A DNA stretch of 64,000 nt from Salinibaculum rarum (GCF_030505615.1 NZ_CP129992.1:2046001-2110000), one strand, 5' to 3'; counted from the stretch's first letter, positions 18,729-27,025 are shown. Translations and numbers: made by a program. Notes: generated from the sequence alone by a model not told the origin.

Positions 18729-18820
18729 TTCCGTGACTTCCGTGAACCGGCCATAACAGGAGTACTTGCGGCGTATCGCCTCTCTCACGGCCGAATGCGA
18801 GTTTTTCGTGAATTCACGGA
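18729..18820. promoter_or_regulatory. Four TTCCGTGAA-type boxes upstream of the PolB2-type operon
   Basis: Direct copies at 18729-18736 (TTCCGTGA) and 18738-18746 (TTCCGTGAA), then an inverted pair at 18804-18812 (TTTCGTGAA) and 18813-18820 (TTCACGGA) forming a near-palindrome. A weaker TCACGG occurs at 18785. The inverted pair lies just upstream of a TATA-like cttttaga, which is itself about 28 bp before the ATG at 18856. The placement fits an operator or activator site for the operon, possibly bound by the Cdc6-like protein encoded immediately upstream. Confidence 0.55.
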
Positions 18821-18855
18821 GGATCGCTTTTAGACACCGTCTCCAGCGATTGCGT

Positions 18856-19566
18856 ATGAGAGTGAATCGAACCGCCTCCGAGCCCAGTAGGGCTGGCCGT
18901 GCTGGAACCGAGTCGCTCCCGGACCTCGAACCCGGTATCACGCTATTGAGGACGCCGGGGCCGCGCTCGACAGTCCTTCACCAGCTCGCAGTACAGACAA
19001 TTCGGCAGGTCGATGGCGTTGCGTACTGGCTGGATGCCCGGAATACTGCGTCAACGTACGCGCTTTATGACTTCGCAGCCGACCGTCGGTTGCTTCGCCG
19101 TATCCGACTCGCGCGGGCGTTTACCGCCTATCAGCACTTCACGCTCGCCGAGCGGCTGGTCAACACGGTCACGCCACGGACTGGCTGCGTGGTGGTGCCG
19201 AACGCACCGTCACTGTACCGGGATGACGATGTCCCCGAGCACGAAGCCGACCCGTTGTTCGACGCTGTCGTCACGGCGCTTTCGGAGGTCGCTGCGGTGT
19301 ACGACCTCCCGGTGCTCGTGACTGATGCTGGCCCGGAGGACGACCGCGCAGAGAGCGTCGCGGCGACTGCTGACGCGACGTACCACGCAGAGTCGACGGA
19401 CCTGGGATATCGGGTCGTTGGTGAGGAGTTCGAGACGACCGTGTACTGGGACGAAACTGGGTGGCAGACCACGATTCCGTACTGGATTGACCTCTGTGGA
19501 ACCGTTGGAGAGACTGCACAGGCCGAGGGTCTGACACCGATGGCGACAGCCATGCGAGGGGTGTAA
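18856..19566 (+). CDS. RadA/RadB-like ATPase paralogue with degenerate Walker A
   Basis: 236 residues with the RecA-fold layout of RadA: the P-loop position reads LLRTPGPRSTVLHQLAVQTI, where G-x4-GK-[ST] has lost Gly-Lys; then VAYWLDARNTAS in place of the D-E-G-x-F strand; then LARAFTAYQHFTLAERLVNT, strikingly RadA-like (RARAYNTDHQ region); then PVLVTDA as the Walker B-like strand. ATP hydrolysis is doubtful. It is the first gene of a tight operon with a B-family polymerase and a separate exonuclease. Makarova, Krupovic and Koonin described inactivated RadA-like proteins next to archaeal PolB2 and compared them with bacterial ImuA; this gene fits that pattern. Confidence 0.75.
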   Translation: MRVNRTASEPSRAGRAGTESLPDLEPGITLLRTPGPRSTVLHQLAVQTIRQVDGVAYWLDARNTASTYALYDFAADRRLLRRIRLARAFTAYQHFTLAERLVNTVTPRTGCVVVPNAPSLYRDDDVPEHEADPLFDAVVTALSEVAAVYDLPVLVTDAGPEDDRAESVAATADATYHAESTDLGYRVVGEEFETTVYWDETGWQTTIPYWIDLCGTVGETAQAEGLTPMATAMRGV

Positions 19567-19567
19567 G

Positions 19568-19819
19568 ATGGGGCGGACGAATCCGACGTATCGAGACTAT
19601 CTGCACCGGTTCGAAGACCAGTGTCAGCCGCTGCGACGCGGACTCCGACACGAGTACAAGACCGACTTCGACCGCCTGTTCGACCGGGCGCAGACACACG
19701 CTGATGCCGCCGGCTACCTCAACAGCACGGACCCCGAGTTGGCGATTCTCCTGTCGATACTGCTCGCTCACGAACACGACATCAGACAACTCAAAGCACA
19801 GAGAGAGGACGAACCGTGA
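19568..19819 (+). CDS. Small acidic/helical protein of the PolB2-type operon
   Basis: 83 residues, mostly helical, with a tyrosine/arginine-rich N-terminus (MGRTNPTYRDYLHRFEDQC) and a C-terminal helix (LAILLSILLAHEHDIRQLKA). It starts 2 bp after the RadA-like gene's stop codon and overlaps the polymerase start by 4 bp (GTGA), so it is translationally coupled to both. Archaeal PolB2 loci are reported to include a small helical or HTH protein in this position; here a DNA-binding role is possible but no clear HTH motif is visible. Confidence 0.7.
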   Translation: MGRTNPTYRDYLHRFEDQCQPLRRGLRHEYKTDFDRLFDRAQTHADAAGYLNSTDPELAILLSILLAHEHDIRQLKAQREDEP

Positions 19820-21933
19820 CGCTTCTCACCTGTGAATTCGACGACGGGGCCGTCCGTGAGTGGCACGCCACCAGCGAGGGTGTTGAGCAGCGCCTCAATC
19901 AGGATTACACGCCGACGCTGTTCGTCGACGGCCCGGGCGCCGTGCTGGAGACGCTCGGTGAGACACTGCGGCGCGACCCCAAAATCGCCACCGTCGGATT
20001 CGAGACGTGGTTCACAGGACTCGGCGACCGTGCCCGCACGCGAGTGCTCCGCGTCGAGTGCAAGCGCGTCATGGAGGTCCGGACGGTAGCACGGGAGATC
20101 CGGGCGCTTCACGAACCCGAGTACACGCATCCCGGCACACTTCGGCTCTACAATGTCGATCTTGCCCCGCAGTTCCGGTACTGCGTCGAGACAGACACGC
20201 CACCAATCCCGCAACGCGACCTGGACGTGTTCGACCTGTCGATGCCGGAACCCGCACTCCGCGACGACGACCTGACAGCACTCACCGCAAACGGAGAGCA
20301 ACTCGGTGACACGCCGACTGACGTTCTGGAGACGCTAGCGGCGCGCCTCGAAACGCAGGACCCCGACGTGCTGTGTTGCTCGACGGCCCGCATCGTCCCG
20401 TTGTGCCACGACCAGGCTGCTGCTCTCGGTCTCGATGAGTTCCGGCTTGGCCGTGCGCCGGGCTACGAGCAACTCGCCGGAGAGAACACTTACGAGAGCT
20501 ACGGCCAGGTCGGACACTCACCCGCGCGGTATCGGGTCCCCGGTCGCGCGACTGTCGACCGGTCGAACTCCTTCTTGCTCGGCGAAGCAGGCATCCCCGG
20601 GCTACTCGACCTGGTCGAACGGTCGTGGCGCCCACTCCAGGAGACGGCGTGGGGCTCGATTGGCACGATTCTCACCGCAATTCAGATTCGCCACGCCCTC
20701 GACCGGGATGTCTTGATTCCGTGGAACAAGTGGGAACCGGAAGCGTTCAAGCGCGTCGAGACGCTGCACGCTGGCGACCGCGGCGGCTTCACGTTCGCAC
20801 CGGACGTGGGCTTTCACGAGAACGTCGTCGAGGTGGATTTCGCCTCGCTGTACCCCAACATCATGGTCGAGTACAACATCAGCCCGGAGACAGTCCGCTG
20901 TGATTGTCACGACACCGACGACGTCCCCGGCCTTGGGTACAGTCTCTGCGAGCGCGAGGGGTTCATCCCCGACGTCCTCGAACCCATTATCGCAGACCGT
21001 GCAACACTCAAAGACGCGATGACGGCAGCTGACGACGAGGAGCACCGCGAGGAACTACAAGCGCGCTCGGACGCACTGAAGTGGATTCTCGTGTCCTGTT
21101 TCGGCTACCAGGGGTACCGCAACGCGAAGTTCGGCCGCATCGAATGCCACGAGGCCATCAACGCCTTCGCCCGGGAAATCCTGCTCGACGCCAAGGAAAC
21201 CCTGGAAGCTGGCGGGTGGCGCGTCGTCCACGGCATCGTCGATAGCCTGTGGCTGCAACCCCGGGACGACACCACGCAGACACCAGTCGAAGTCCTCTGT
21301 GACCAGATTAGTACAGACGTCTCGATTCCACTGGAGTTCGAGGACCGATTCGAATGGGTGTGTTTCGTCCCGGTCCGGGACGGTGAGGCCGGTGCCCTGA
21401 CGAAATACTTCGGCAAAGTCGCTGGCCGCGACGAGTACGTGACGAAAGGCATCGAAGCCGTCCAGCGGAGTACCCCGGCGTTCGTCGAAACGCTCCAACG
21501 CGAGTTAATTCGCATTCTGGATGAGACGAGAGAGCCAGCGCCAGTCTGTGACCGCTTACAACGAGGCATTCAGCGGCTTCAGCGTGGGGCCATCGACCCG
21601 AAGCGTCTCGTCATCCGCAAGCGTGTGTCACAACGACTCGACGCATACGACCAGCGTACGCAGACTGTCGCCGCGCTGGAACGAGCAGCGGCACGAGGAT
21701 TGTCGCGCCATCCAGGCCAGGACGTTGCGTACGTCGTCGTCGACGACAGCCGTCGCTCCCCAGCGCGTGTCCAACTGGCCCACGAGACACTCACCGACTA
21801 CGACAGCGACTTCTACGCCACACTGGCGTTACGTGCCGGCGAGAGTATTCTCGCACCGCTTGGATGGGACCGGGACCGGATTCGAAAGCACCTCCGGAAA
21901 ACGACGACACAGACACTCGGGAGTTACCAGTAA
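19816..21933 (+). CDS. polB2: B-family DNA polymerase, PolB2-like, altered motif C and degenerate exonuclease
   Basis: 705 residues. Polymerase motif A is intact (EVDFASLYPNIMVEYNIS, near residue 341). Motif B is recognisable (LKWILVSCFGYQGY, near 420, catalytic Lys kept). Motif C reads VVHGIVDSLWLQ near 473: the usual Y-x-D-T-D-S has lost its first Asp and keeps the second. In the N-terminal exonuclease region Exo I reads VGFETWF (first acid lost) and Exo II reads CCSTARIVPLCHDQ (Asn and Asp lost), so cis proofreading is not expected. Archaeal PolB2 (Dpo2) works in damage tolerance in Sulfolobus. Start GTG 19816 overlaps the previous stop. Confidence 0.88.
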   Translation: MTLLTCEFDDGAVREWHATSEGVEQRLNQDYTPTLFVDGPGAVLETLGETLRRDPKIATVGFETWFTGLGDRARTRVLRVECKRVMEVRTVAREIRALHEPEYTHPGTLRLYNVDLAPQFRYCVETDTPPIPQRDLDVFDLSMPEPALRDDDLTALTANGEQLGDTPTDVLETLAARLETQDPDVLCCSTARIVPLCHDQAAALGLDEFRLGRAPGYEQLAGENTYESYGQVGHSPARYRVPGRATVDRSNSFLLGEAGIPGLLDLVERSWRPLQETAWGSIGTILTAIQIRHALDRDVLIPWNKWEPEAFKRVETLHAGDRGGFTFAPDVGFHENVVEVDFASLYPNIMVEYNISPETVRCDCHDTDDVPGLGYSLCEREGFIPDVLEPIIADRATLKDAMTAADDEEHREELQARSDALKWILVSCFGYQGYRNAKFGRIECHEAINAFAREILLDAKETLEAGGWRVVHGIVDSLWLQPRDDTTQTPVEVLCDQISTDVSIPLEFEDRFEWVCFVPVRDGEAGALTKYFGKVAGRDEYVTKGIEAVQRSTPAFVETLQRELIRILDETREPAPVCDRLQRGIQRLQRGAIDPKRLVIRKRVSQRLDAYDQRTQTVAALERAAARGLSRHPGQDVAYVVVDDSRRSPARVQLAHETLTDYDSDFYATLALRAGESILAPLGWDRDRIRKHLRKTTTQTLGSYQ

Positions 21934-21935
21934 CG

Positions 21936-22580
21936 ATGAGTGACCTCTCACCAGTCGCCTTCGACATCGAAACCTCAGGACTCGACAGGGATGCCGTCGT
22001 CACCGTGGCCGGATTTAGCCACGAGCTGGGACACTGGCTGTTCCTCAACACTGCTGGCCGCACCGCCGACGAAGCCACGCTCACACGACACCTCGAAACC
22101 GAGTCTCGGGCCCCGGTCTCTCTCGAAGTTGTGGCTACTGAACAGGCTCTGTTGGAAGCGCTCAGCGTGTTTGCCGAGGAACGCATCGACGGTGATTCGC
22201 ACTATCTGACCGCTTACAACGGCGAGACATGGAACGGTGGCTTCGACCTCCCGTTTCTCCGGTCGGCCTGCCATCGGAACGGCGTCTCGTGGCCGTTTGG
22301 CGACCTTGCGTACGCGGATATGATGGAAGTGATGAGTCGGTTCGACACCGGCGATACGAACGACTTGGTCGGCGTCTACGACCTGCTTATCGGTGCGGAC
22401 AGTTGCGACCCATTCACCGACAGTAAGAGCGCGGTCGCCGCGTTCGAAGCCGGTGACTGGCAGCCGCTACTCCAACACAACCTCGCAGACATCACGCGGA
22501 CGCGGGAACTCGCAGAACTGGCTGGCCGGTTCGTCCCACGTTCAGACTTTCAGATGAAAAATCTCGAACCGCCGCAGTGA
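21936..22580 (+). CDS. Stand-alone DEDD-type 3'-5' exonuclease of the PolB2-type operon
   Basis: 214 residues. Exo I is AFDIETSGLD near residue 10, Exo II is NGGFDLPFLRSACHRNG near residue 100 and Exo III is a HxxxD element (LLQHNLADITRTRELAEL). It belongs to the RNase H-like DnaQ/YprB-type exonucleases. The gene starts 2 bp after the polymerase stop, which argues for co-translation and joint function. It could supply in trans the proofreading or end-processing activity that the polymerase has lost in cis. All metal-binding acids appear present, so it should be active. Confidence 0.82.
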   Translation: MSDLSPVAFDIETSGLDRDAVVTVAGFSHELGHWLFLNTAGRTADEATLTRHLETESRAPVSLEVVATEQALLEALSVFAEERIDGDSHYLTAYNGETWNGGFDLPFLRSACHRNGVSWPFGDLAYADMMEVMSRFDTGDTNDLVGVYDLLIGADSCDPFTDSKSAVAAFEAGDWQPLLQHNLADITRTRELAELAGRFVPRSDFQMKNLEPPQ

Positions 22581-22614
22581 TACCCACCTTCTTGTGCCAG
22601 ACAGTCCTGTTACG

Positions 22615-23040
22615 CTACCAGTTGGCTGTTTCGAGCGATTTCGTGAGTTGTTGCCGTGTTTGCAGTCCGGAATGGAAGCGGGTGATGATGTCCGATTGGT
22701 GTTGTGGACATGCAAGTATCGCGACTGCCCCATCGCTGATCGGCATAACTGGCTGTTCGGGATTGTGCGGCGCGAGGCGACACCCTGGACAGTTGATTCC
22801 ACCTGCTGGATGGTGATCCAGAAGTTCGGCCTCGTCTTCAGTAGTGAGTGCACAGACAGAACGGAACTGTTCGAGATGCTCTTCACAGCCAACGAGCGGA
22901 ATCGTGAACTGGTCTAACAGGAGGAACGAAACTGCATCTCTCTCCGGTGAACGAAGTGCAGACTGACACGCACTACACGGAACCGGTGGGTGTCCGGAGG
23001 AATCATCTGCCGGTTGCTGTTGTGTCTCTACTGGGGACAT
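22615..23040 (-). CDS. Cys/His-rich protein, convergent with the PolB2-type operon
   Basis: 141 residues from MSPVETQQQP. It contains PCSACQSALRSP, a central GCEEHLEQF, then NCPGCRLAPHNP and a final ACPQHQSDI. The spaced Cys and His pairs suggest one or two zinc sites. A longer frame starting at 23226 would run through the tRNA-like repeat and is rejected. The gene converges on the exonuclease gene. No family recognised. Confidence 0.6.
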   Translation of the reverse strand: MSPVETQQQPADDSSGHPPVPCSACQSALRSPERDAVSFLLLDQFTIPLVGCEEHLEQFRSVCALTTEDEAELLDHHPAGGINCPGCRLAPHNPEQPVMPISDGAVAILACPQHQSDIITRFHSGLQTRQQLTKSLETANW

Positions 23041-23148
23041 ACTCGGAAGGTGGACTGACGTTAGGTGGGCAGACAGGTAAGTTGCGGGGCTCCAATCCAG
23101 CAGGAACTCGACGTTGCCGGGACGATTGCTCACTTCGTTCGTCGCGGA

Positions 23149-23185
23149 ATGCTCCGGCAGGGATTCGAATCCTGGTCCTTGCCGT
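23149..23185 (-). repeat. tRNA 3'-half copy, putative left attachment site
   Basis: Read on the minus strand this is the T-arm and 3' acceptor strand of a tRNA (T-loop attcgaa, end gccggagca). It matches 44990-45026 at 35 of 37 positions and nothing beyond its inner end. The T-stem here has one mismatch relative to the right copy. No tRNA 5' half lies nearby. The identity ends at the anticodon loop, a usual crossover point for tyrosine recombinases. Confidence 0.65.
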
Positions 23186-23678
23186 ATTGGACGGCAGTTA
23201 CCTACGTCTGGTGAGAAAGTAGCCACTCATCTTCTATCTTGAGGGTGTCATACAACAGTTCTCATAGCTATCGACAGATTCAGCGTTATCAGCTTCGAAC
23301 CTACTATCTTCAGCTCCATGGAGGTCATCGTCGCTAAGCTAAATCACACCTTCTGAATAAGAATAATCACTATACCAAGGTAAAATATCGATTTCTAAGC
23401 GGCTCTAAGCATCGTGTACTTGGTTCACACTTTTCTACGACTGTAATAGTATAAAAAGGTAATACTTCTAACTATAGTGTATGAAGACTTCTATGACACG
23501 CTGTGACACGCTATGCAGTGCTATCCGCGTAGGCCATAATCTCCGTATCCTTGCCTACCCTATCTGGTGGTTGCTGAATTTGAGTTCAGCAGTGAGCGTA
23601 TCACAGCGCCAAAGAGAAGTTCGGCTTGGAGACATTCTCGTGGCTGGTCCACCAGAAACAGCGTGACCGTCTCTGGCT
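23186..23678. other. Gene-poor, AT-rich stretch inside the left att copy
   Basis: Contains an IS-type end at 23241-23270 and a strong AT-rich promoter-like tract around 23440-23480 (agtataaaaaggtaatac). A 61-codon frame follows at 23481-23666 (MKTSMTRCDTLCSAIRVGHN), but its composition is not haloarchaeal-coding-like. I do not support a gene here. Confidence 0.4.
23241..23270. repeat. Solo IS/MITE end
   Basis: Begins gagggtgtcatacaac and continues agttctcatagct. The latter 13 bp match the reverse complement of the right end of the IS at 1828-2940, and the first part matches the MITE ends at 27026-27212. No partner end or transposase is nearby, so it is a remnant. Confidence 0.6.
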
Positions 23679-24074
23679 TCAGCCGTTAGTGACTGGCACG
23701 GGAGACTGCGCTTGGATGGCGACGTTGATACGGTTCGCGAGGACGGTCATCGACCCTGTTGCAAGGTCGTCTTTGTGGATAAACTCAGTGACACCAGCCG
23801 GAATTGCGTCAGCCGCAATTGATTCGAGCGATGTCGATGTAAGGAGTATCACTGGCATATCCGCTGGAACAGACTCTGCAAATTCTATCCCGGAAGAATC
23901 TGGCAAGTCGTGATTAACGAGGATGCAGTCTATATCAGTGGCCTCGAGCGTTTCATGAGCCTCACTCGCTGTTGCTGCTGTTTCAGTCCCAATATCATGG
24001 ATTGTCAGCGTTTCCTTAATTTGCTGCTGGAGAAACTCGCTGTCTTCAATTAACAAGACCCGTGACACGACCAT
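23679..24074 (-). CDS. Stand-alone receiver domain with Asn at the phosphorylation position
   Basis: A single response-regulator fold of 131 residues. The acidic pocket is present (LLIEDSEF, E10/D11), followed by a Thr/Ser strand end (VILLTSTS) and Lys (FIHKDDL). The beta-3 motif reads DCILVNHDLPDSSGIEF: counting back from the Pro, the position normally held by the phospho-accepting Asp is Asn54. It therefore probably cannot be phosphorylated conventionally and may act as a fixed-state or phosphorylation-independent receiver. Start ATG 24074 removes an odd 15-residue extension. No kinase gene is adjacent. Confidence 0.82.
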   Translation of the reverse strand: MVVSRVLLIEDSEFLQQQIKETLTIHDIGTETAATASEAHETLEATDIDCILVNHDLPDSSGIEFAESVPADMPVILLTSTSLESIAADAIPAGVTEFIHKDDLATGSMTVLANRINVAIQAQSPVPVTNG

Positions 24075-24206
24075 AGTTTGCCGTTGGGAGCAGTCCAGTT
24101 CCCTGTCATCCCTCGCCATTTGGGGACTTTTTACTAGAATTGAGGCGAGAATACCCTTTCTCAGGGGGCGACCAACAGGAGCCAGTAGGAAGAGGACGAA
24201 TCGGTG

Positions 24207-25337
24207 TTACTGCGACGAACTGGTCGGTGCGGTCGTTTTTGAACTCTCTGCGCTCATCGAACCGCTAGAACTGCCAGAACCGCGGACAGACACACTTTCC
24301 GAGTCCCAGCCCATACTGCCACTGTAGAGGACAGCACCACCCTCGGTTTCAATCTGAACAGACGCTGGACTGGTAACAGGTGAGACGGTACTCTGCTCGG
24401 GCCGGTCAGCCGACACCTGGAGTTGCTGCGACGAGGCGTCAAAGTAGACGTAGCGCATTTCGTCGGCCGAGAGTGAACTGTCCAGACTCTCCGTGTCGGT
24501 CGTTCCGTTGGACTCCACCTGTACCGTTGTCGCACTCGGGACCACGTCGCCCCCGGAGTGCTCGAGCGTGAGATACGAGTCGTTTTCCACGCCAATGGAG
24601 AGTTGGGCCTGAACCGTTGCCCCTGGTGGCACGTCGTCTATCCAGTTCGGTTTGGGAGCGCTGTCGACGCCAGCCTGTAGCAACTCGTAGCTGTATGTCA
24701 TTGTTTTGCCGTCCTGAGTGGTCGTGACCGACAGATTTTGAATCCGGCCGGATTCGGTGACGACAAGACGGCTATCGAAGGACTCAGCGTCGACATCCGA
24801 GGTGTTCGCTGCCGAGACGCTGTCCGCAGTGAGGACGACATTGCCATCATCCGATGTCTCGTTGGCAACCTCGAAATTGCCTGCTGAGAGGAATTCCTCG
24901 ACTGAGGCGAGGAAACTGATTCGGTCGTCGTGTTCGTCGAGGACCCGATAATCTGTCTCCCCCGCTGACGAGGTGCGAACAAACTGCGTGGTTTGGTTGC
25001 TCCACTGGTCGATCGTCGTGGACTGACCATCGGGCACCGACCCCGTGCCTGAAAGGCTGTACGTCGAGAAGTCGGCCCCGACGACGAGGCGGGCGTCAAT
25101 TGTCATTTGATCCGAGGACTGGTTTACCTGAAGAATCGCCCCATTAGTCGTTACCGCATTCTGGTTTGCCTCGACGAGCGCCGAGGCGTTCGAGAGCGTC
25201 CCGTTCGAGACGCCTGGGACCTGTTCGGGCGAAACTCCTGTCGATTCAGAGGGGTCGGCCTCCCCGCTCAGACCGCCGATGCAGCCTGCCAGCACGAGCG
25301 CCGGGATGAGTGCGAGGACTACTTTATGTCGTTCCAT
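24207..25337 (-). CDS. Secreted lipoprotein, DUF7537-like
   Basis: 376 residues. The signal peptide MERHKVVLALIPALVLAGC ends in a lipobox (LAGC), so Cys19 is probably lipid-anchored outside. The mature part is Ser/Thr/Asp-rich beta protein and ends in a low-complexity Ser/Gly tail. Its order of elements (Asn/Thr-rich start, PNWIDDVPPGATV, then a second beta domain) parallels the 55726-56823 lipoprotein (KPDWASTAMENGF). The fold may be LppX/LolA-like, which would suggest binding of hydrophobic ligands; that is inference. No linked export genes. Confidence 0.7.
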   Translation of the reverse strand: MERHKVVLALIPALVLAGCIGGLSGEADPSESTGVSPEQVPGVSNGTLSNASALVEANQNAVTTNGAILQVNQSSDQMTIDARLVVGADFSTYSLSGTGSVPDGQSTTIDQWSNQTTQFVRTSSAGETDYRVLDEHDDRISFLASVEEFLSAGNFEVANETSDDGNVVLTADSVSAANTSDVDAESFDSRLVVTESGRIQNLSVTTTQDGKTMTYSYELLQAGVDSAPKPNWIDDVPPGATVQAQLSIGVENDSYLTLEHSGGDVVPSATTVQVESNGTTDTESLDSSLSADEMRYVYFDASSQQLQVSADRPEQSTVSPVTSPASVQIETEGGAVLYSGSMGWDSESVSVRGSGSSSGSMSAESSKTTAPTSSSQ

Positions 25338-25646
25338 AGTTGAATCACACCATGGTTAGAAAAAGCAGTTAACTTAGCTCAAACACCTCTTTGTGTGTGG
25401 CCAACTCACAGCTCTGTCAGGCTAATCCTCCGTTGACCACGAATATTCCGACTAACAAGCCAAGATATTACACCATCCATCTGTCCAGAGATTTGCTGAC
25501 CAGGACCCAGCGACTGGTACTCGCCTTCCATTCTGCGTTCACTGAACGAACTCCTTGAGTACTGTCAGAACTGCTGTGGCCGACTCAGGTATTCTAAGCA
25601 GCACTCTCCCACAACCATAATCACTGCCTTGGTCTATGGCTACAGT
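25338..25646. other. Divergent intergenic region of lipoprotein and GH5 genes
   Basis: About 309 bp between two divergent genes for exported lipoproteins. It holds AT-rich tracts (ccaagatattacacc near 25460) that could serve as TATA elements. I see no repeats, RNA or coding signal. Confidence 0.4.
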
Positions 25647-26951
25647 ATGAACGACAGCGATGTCACCCGCCGTCGTGTGCTTGCTGTGGCGGCCGCGACA
25701 GGCATCGGAAGTATTGCCGGCTGTTCCACAGATTCAACGCCTGACGGAAACACGTCGAATACAGACGAGCCGACGTCAGAACCGTCAACACAGACAAGAA
25801 CAGAAACCCCACCGCCAACGCCGCAAGTAACTTCATTCGTCGATGTTGATGGGGCTGACCTCACTATCGAGGGCGATACAGTGCATTTCTTCGGCACCCG
25901 TCCCCAGAATGTGATGGACCTCAGCCACCCAGCGGAGTGGATCGAGCGGAATCTTGATCTGATGGCTCAGGAAGGGTATACGCTCGCTCGCGTCCACGCG
26001 TTCCAACCGTTCTGGGGAGACGAGTCGAAACAGCCCCAACCGGGAGAACAGAACGAGGACGTCATGCGGCGCTTGGACCGTGTTGTCGATGCCGCCCGGG
26101 CCCGTGGCATACGACTCTCGCTGATATTGATCAACGGAAAGCCAGCCTATCACAGCGCCGATGATCTTTCCGACAACGCTGGTGTCAACGTCCACACGTA
26201 TGCCAATCACGCTGAGAGTGCCGACACGTTCGACGAGTTTTACACCAACACGGAGTGCAAAGAGCTGTACAAACAGCGCGTCCAGGGAGTCCTGACGCGA
26301 GAAAACACGATCACGGGCGTCGAGTATCGCAATGAATCTGCTATTGCGATGTGGGAACTCGGTAACGAGATTGAGTATGCCAAGCCATGGACATACGATG
26401 ATCCCACTCTCAAACCGTGGATCGAAGAGATGAGTCGGTACGTCAAATCAATTGACGATAACCACCTCGTGACAACTGGCGAATTCGGGTGGGCTGGTCG
26501 GAACAATTACAGTGCGGATCACGAGCCCGCCAGTGTAGATCTCTGTTCGCTGCATTACTATCCTGGACCGCAATCGTACGATCTTCAAAACGATCCCGAG
26601 CGGGACCACCCCGAGTTGCTCCGAGACCTGATTCAGACTGGGCAACAGGAACTCGGGAAGCCGGTGTATGTCGGTGAATACAACTGGCGGGTAGAGACCG
26701 GTGCGGAGCCGCCGTTGACAGACCGTAACGAACAACTTCGGGTAATACACGACACGCTTGATGCTGCGGATGTCGCGGCTGCTGCGTATCACTCACTGTC
26801 TCAGAGCGACCAACAGAACTGGCCCCGTGGCGGTGCGACGGTGTTCGGTGACACTGACGATGGATCGATGGCCGAATTCAGGCGATTCGCCAAAATCCAG
26901 TATGAGAAAAGTGCAGACGGTGCGCTTCCAGCAACGGACACGTTCGAGTGA
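25647..26951 (+). CDS. Tat-exported lipoprotein, GH5-like glycoside hydrolase (beta-mannanase type)
   Basis: 434 residues. The N-terminus has a twin-arginine motif (TRRRVLAVAAATG) and a lipobox (SIAGC), then a Thr/Pro/Glu-rich linker to about residue 65. The catalytic (beta/alpha)8 domain contains WELGNEIEY near residue 240, with the acid/base Glu, and YVGEYNWRVE near 341, with the nucleophile Glu. This is the clan GH-A arrangement and closest in feel to GH5 mannanases. It would act outside the cell on beta-linked polysaccharide. The ATG at 25647 puts the Tat motif at the right distance. Solitary; no sugar transporter nearby. Confidence 0.85.
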   Translation: MNDSDVTRRRVLAVAAATGIGSIAGCSTDSTPDGNTSNTDEPTSEPSTQTRTETPPPTPQVTSFVDVDGADLTIEGDTVHFFGTRPQNVMDLSHPAEWIERNLDLMAQEGYTLARVHAFQPFWGDESKQPQPGEQNEDVMRRLDRVVDAARARGIRLSLILINGKPAYHSADDLSDNAGVNVHTYANHAESADTFDEFYTNTECKELYKQRVQGVLTRENTITGVEYRNESAIAMWELGNEIEYAKPWTYDDPTLKPWIEEMSRYVKSIDDNHLVTTGEFGWAGRNNYSADHEPASVDLCSLHYYPGPQSYDLQNDPERDHPELLRDLIQTGQQELGKPVYVGEYNWRVETGAEPPLTDRNEQLRVIHDTLDAADVAAAAYHSLSQSDQQNWPRGGATVFGDTDDGSMAEFRRFAKIQYEKSADGALPATDTFE

Positions 26952-27025
26952 CAGGCCCCAGACGTGTGTCACGGAACTCATATCGCCACCGTTGAACGAT
27001 GTGGTGTCGGTCTTGATATTTTTCT

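Noticed and set aside
23481..23666. 61-codon frame after a good TATA-like tract
   Set aside because: The composition is Cys/Arg/Trp-rich and not haloarchaeal; no family features.
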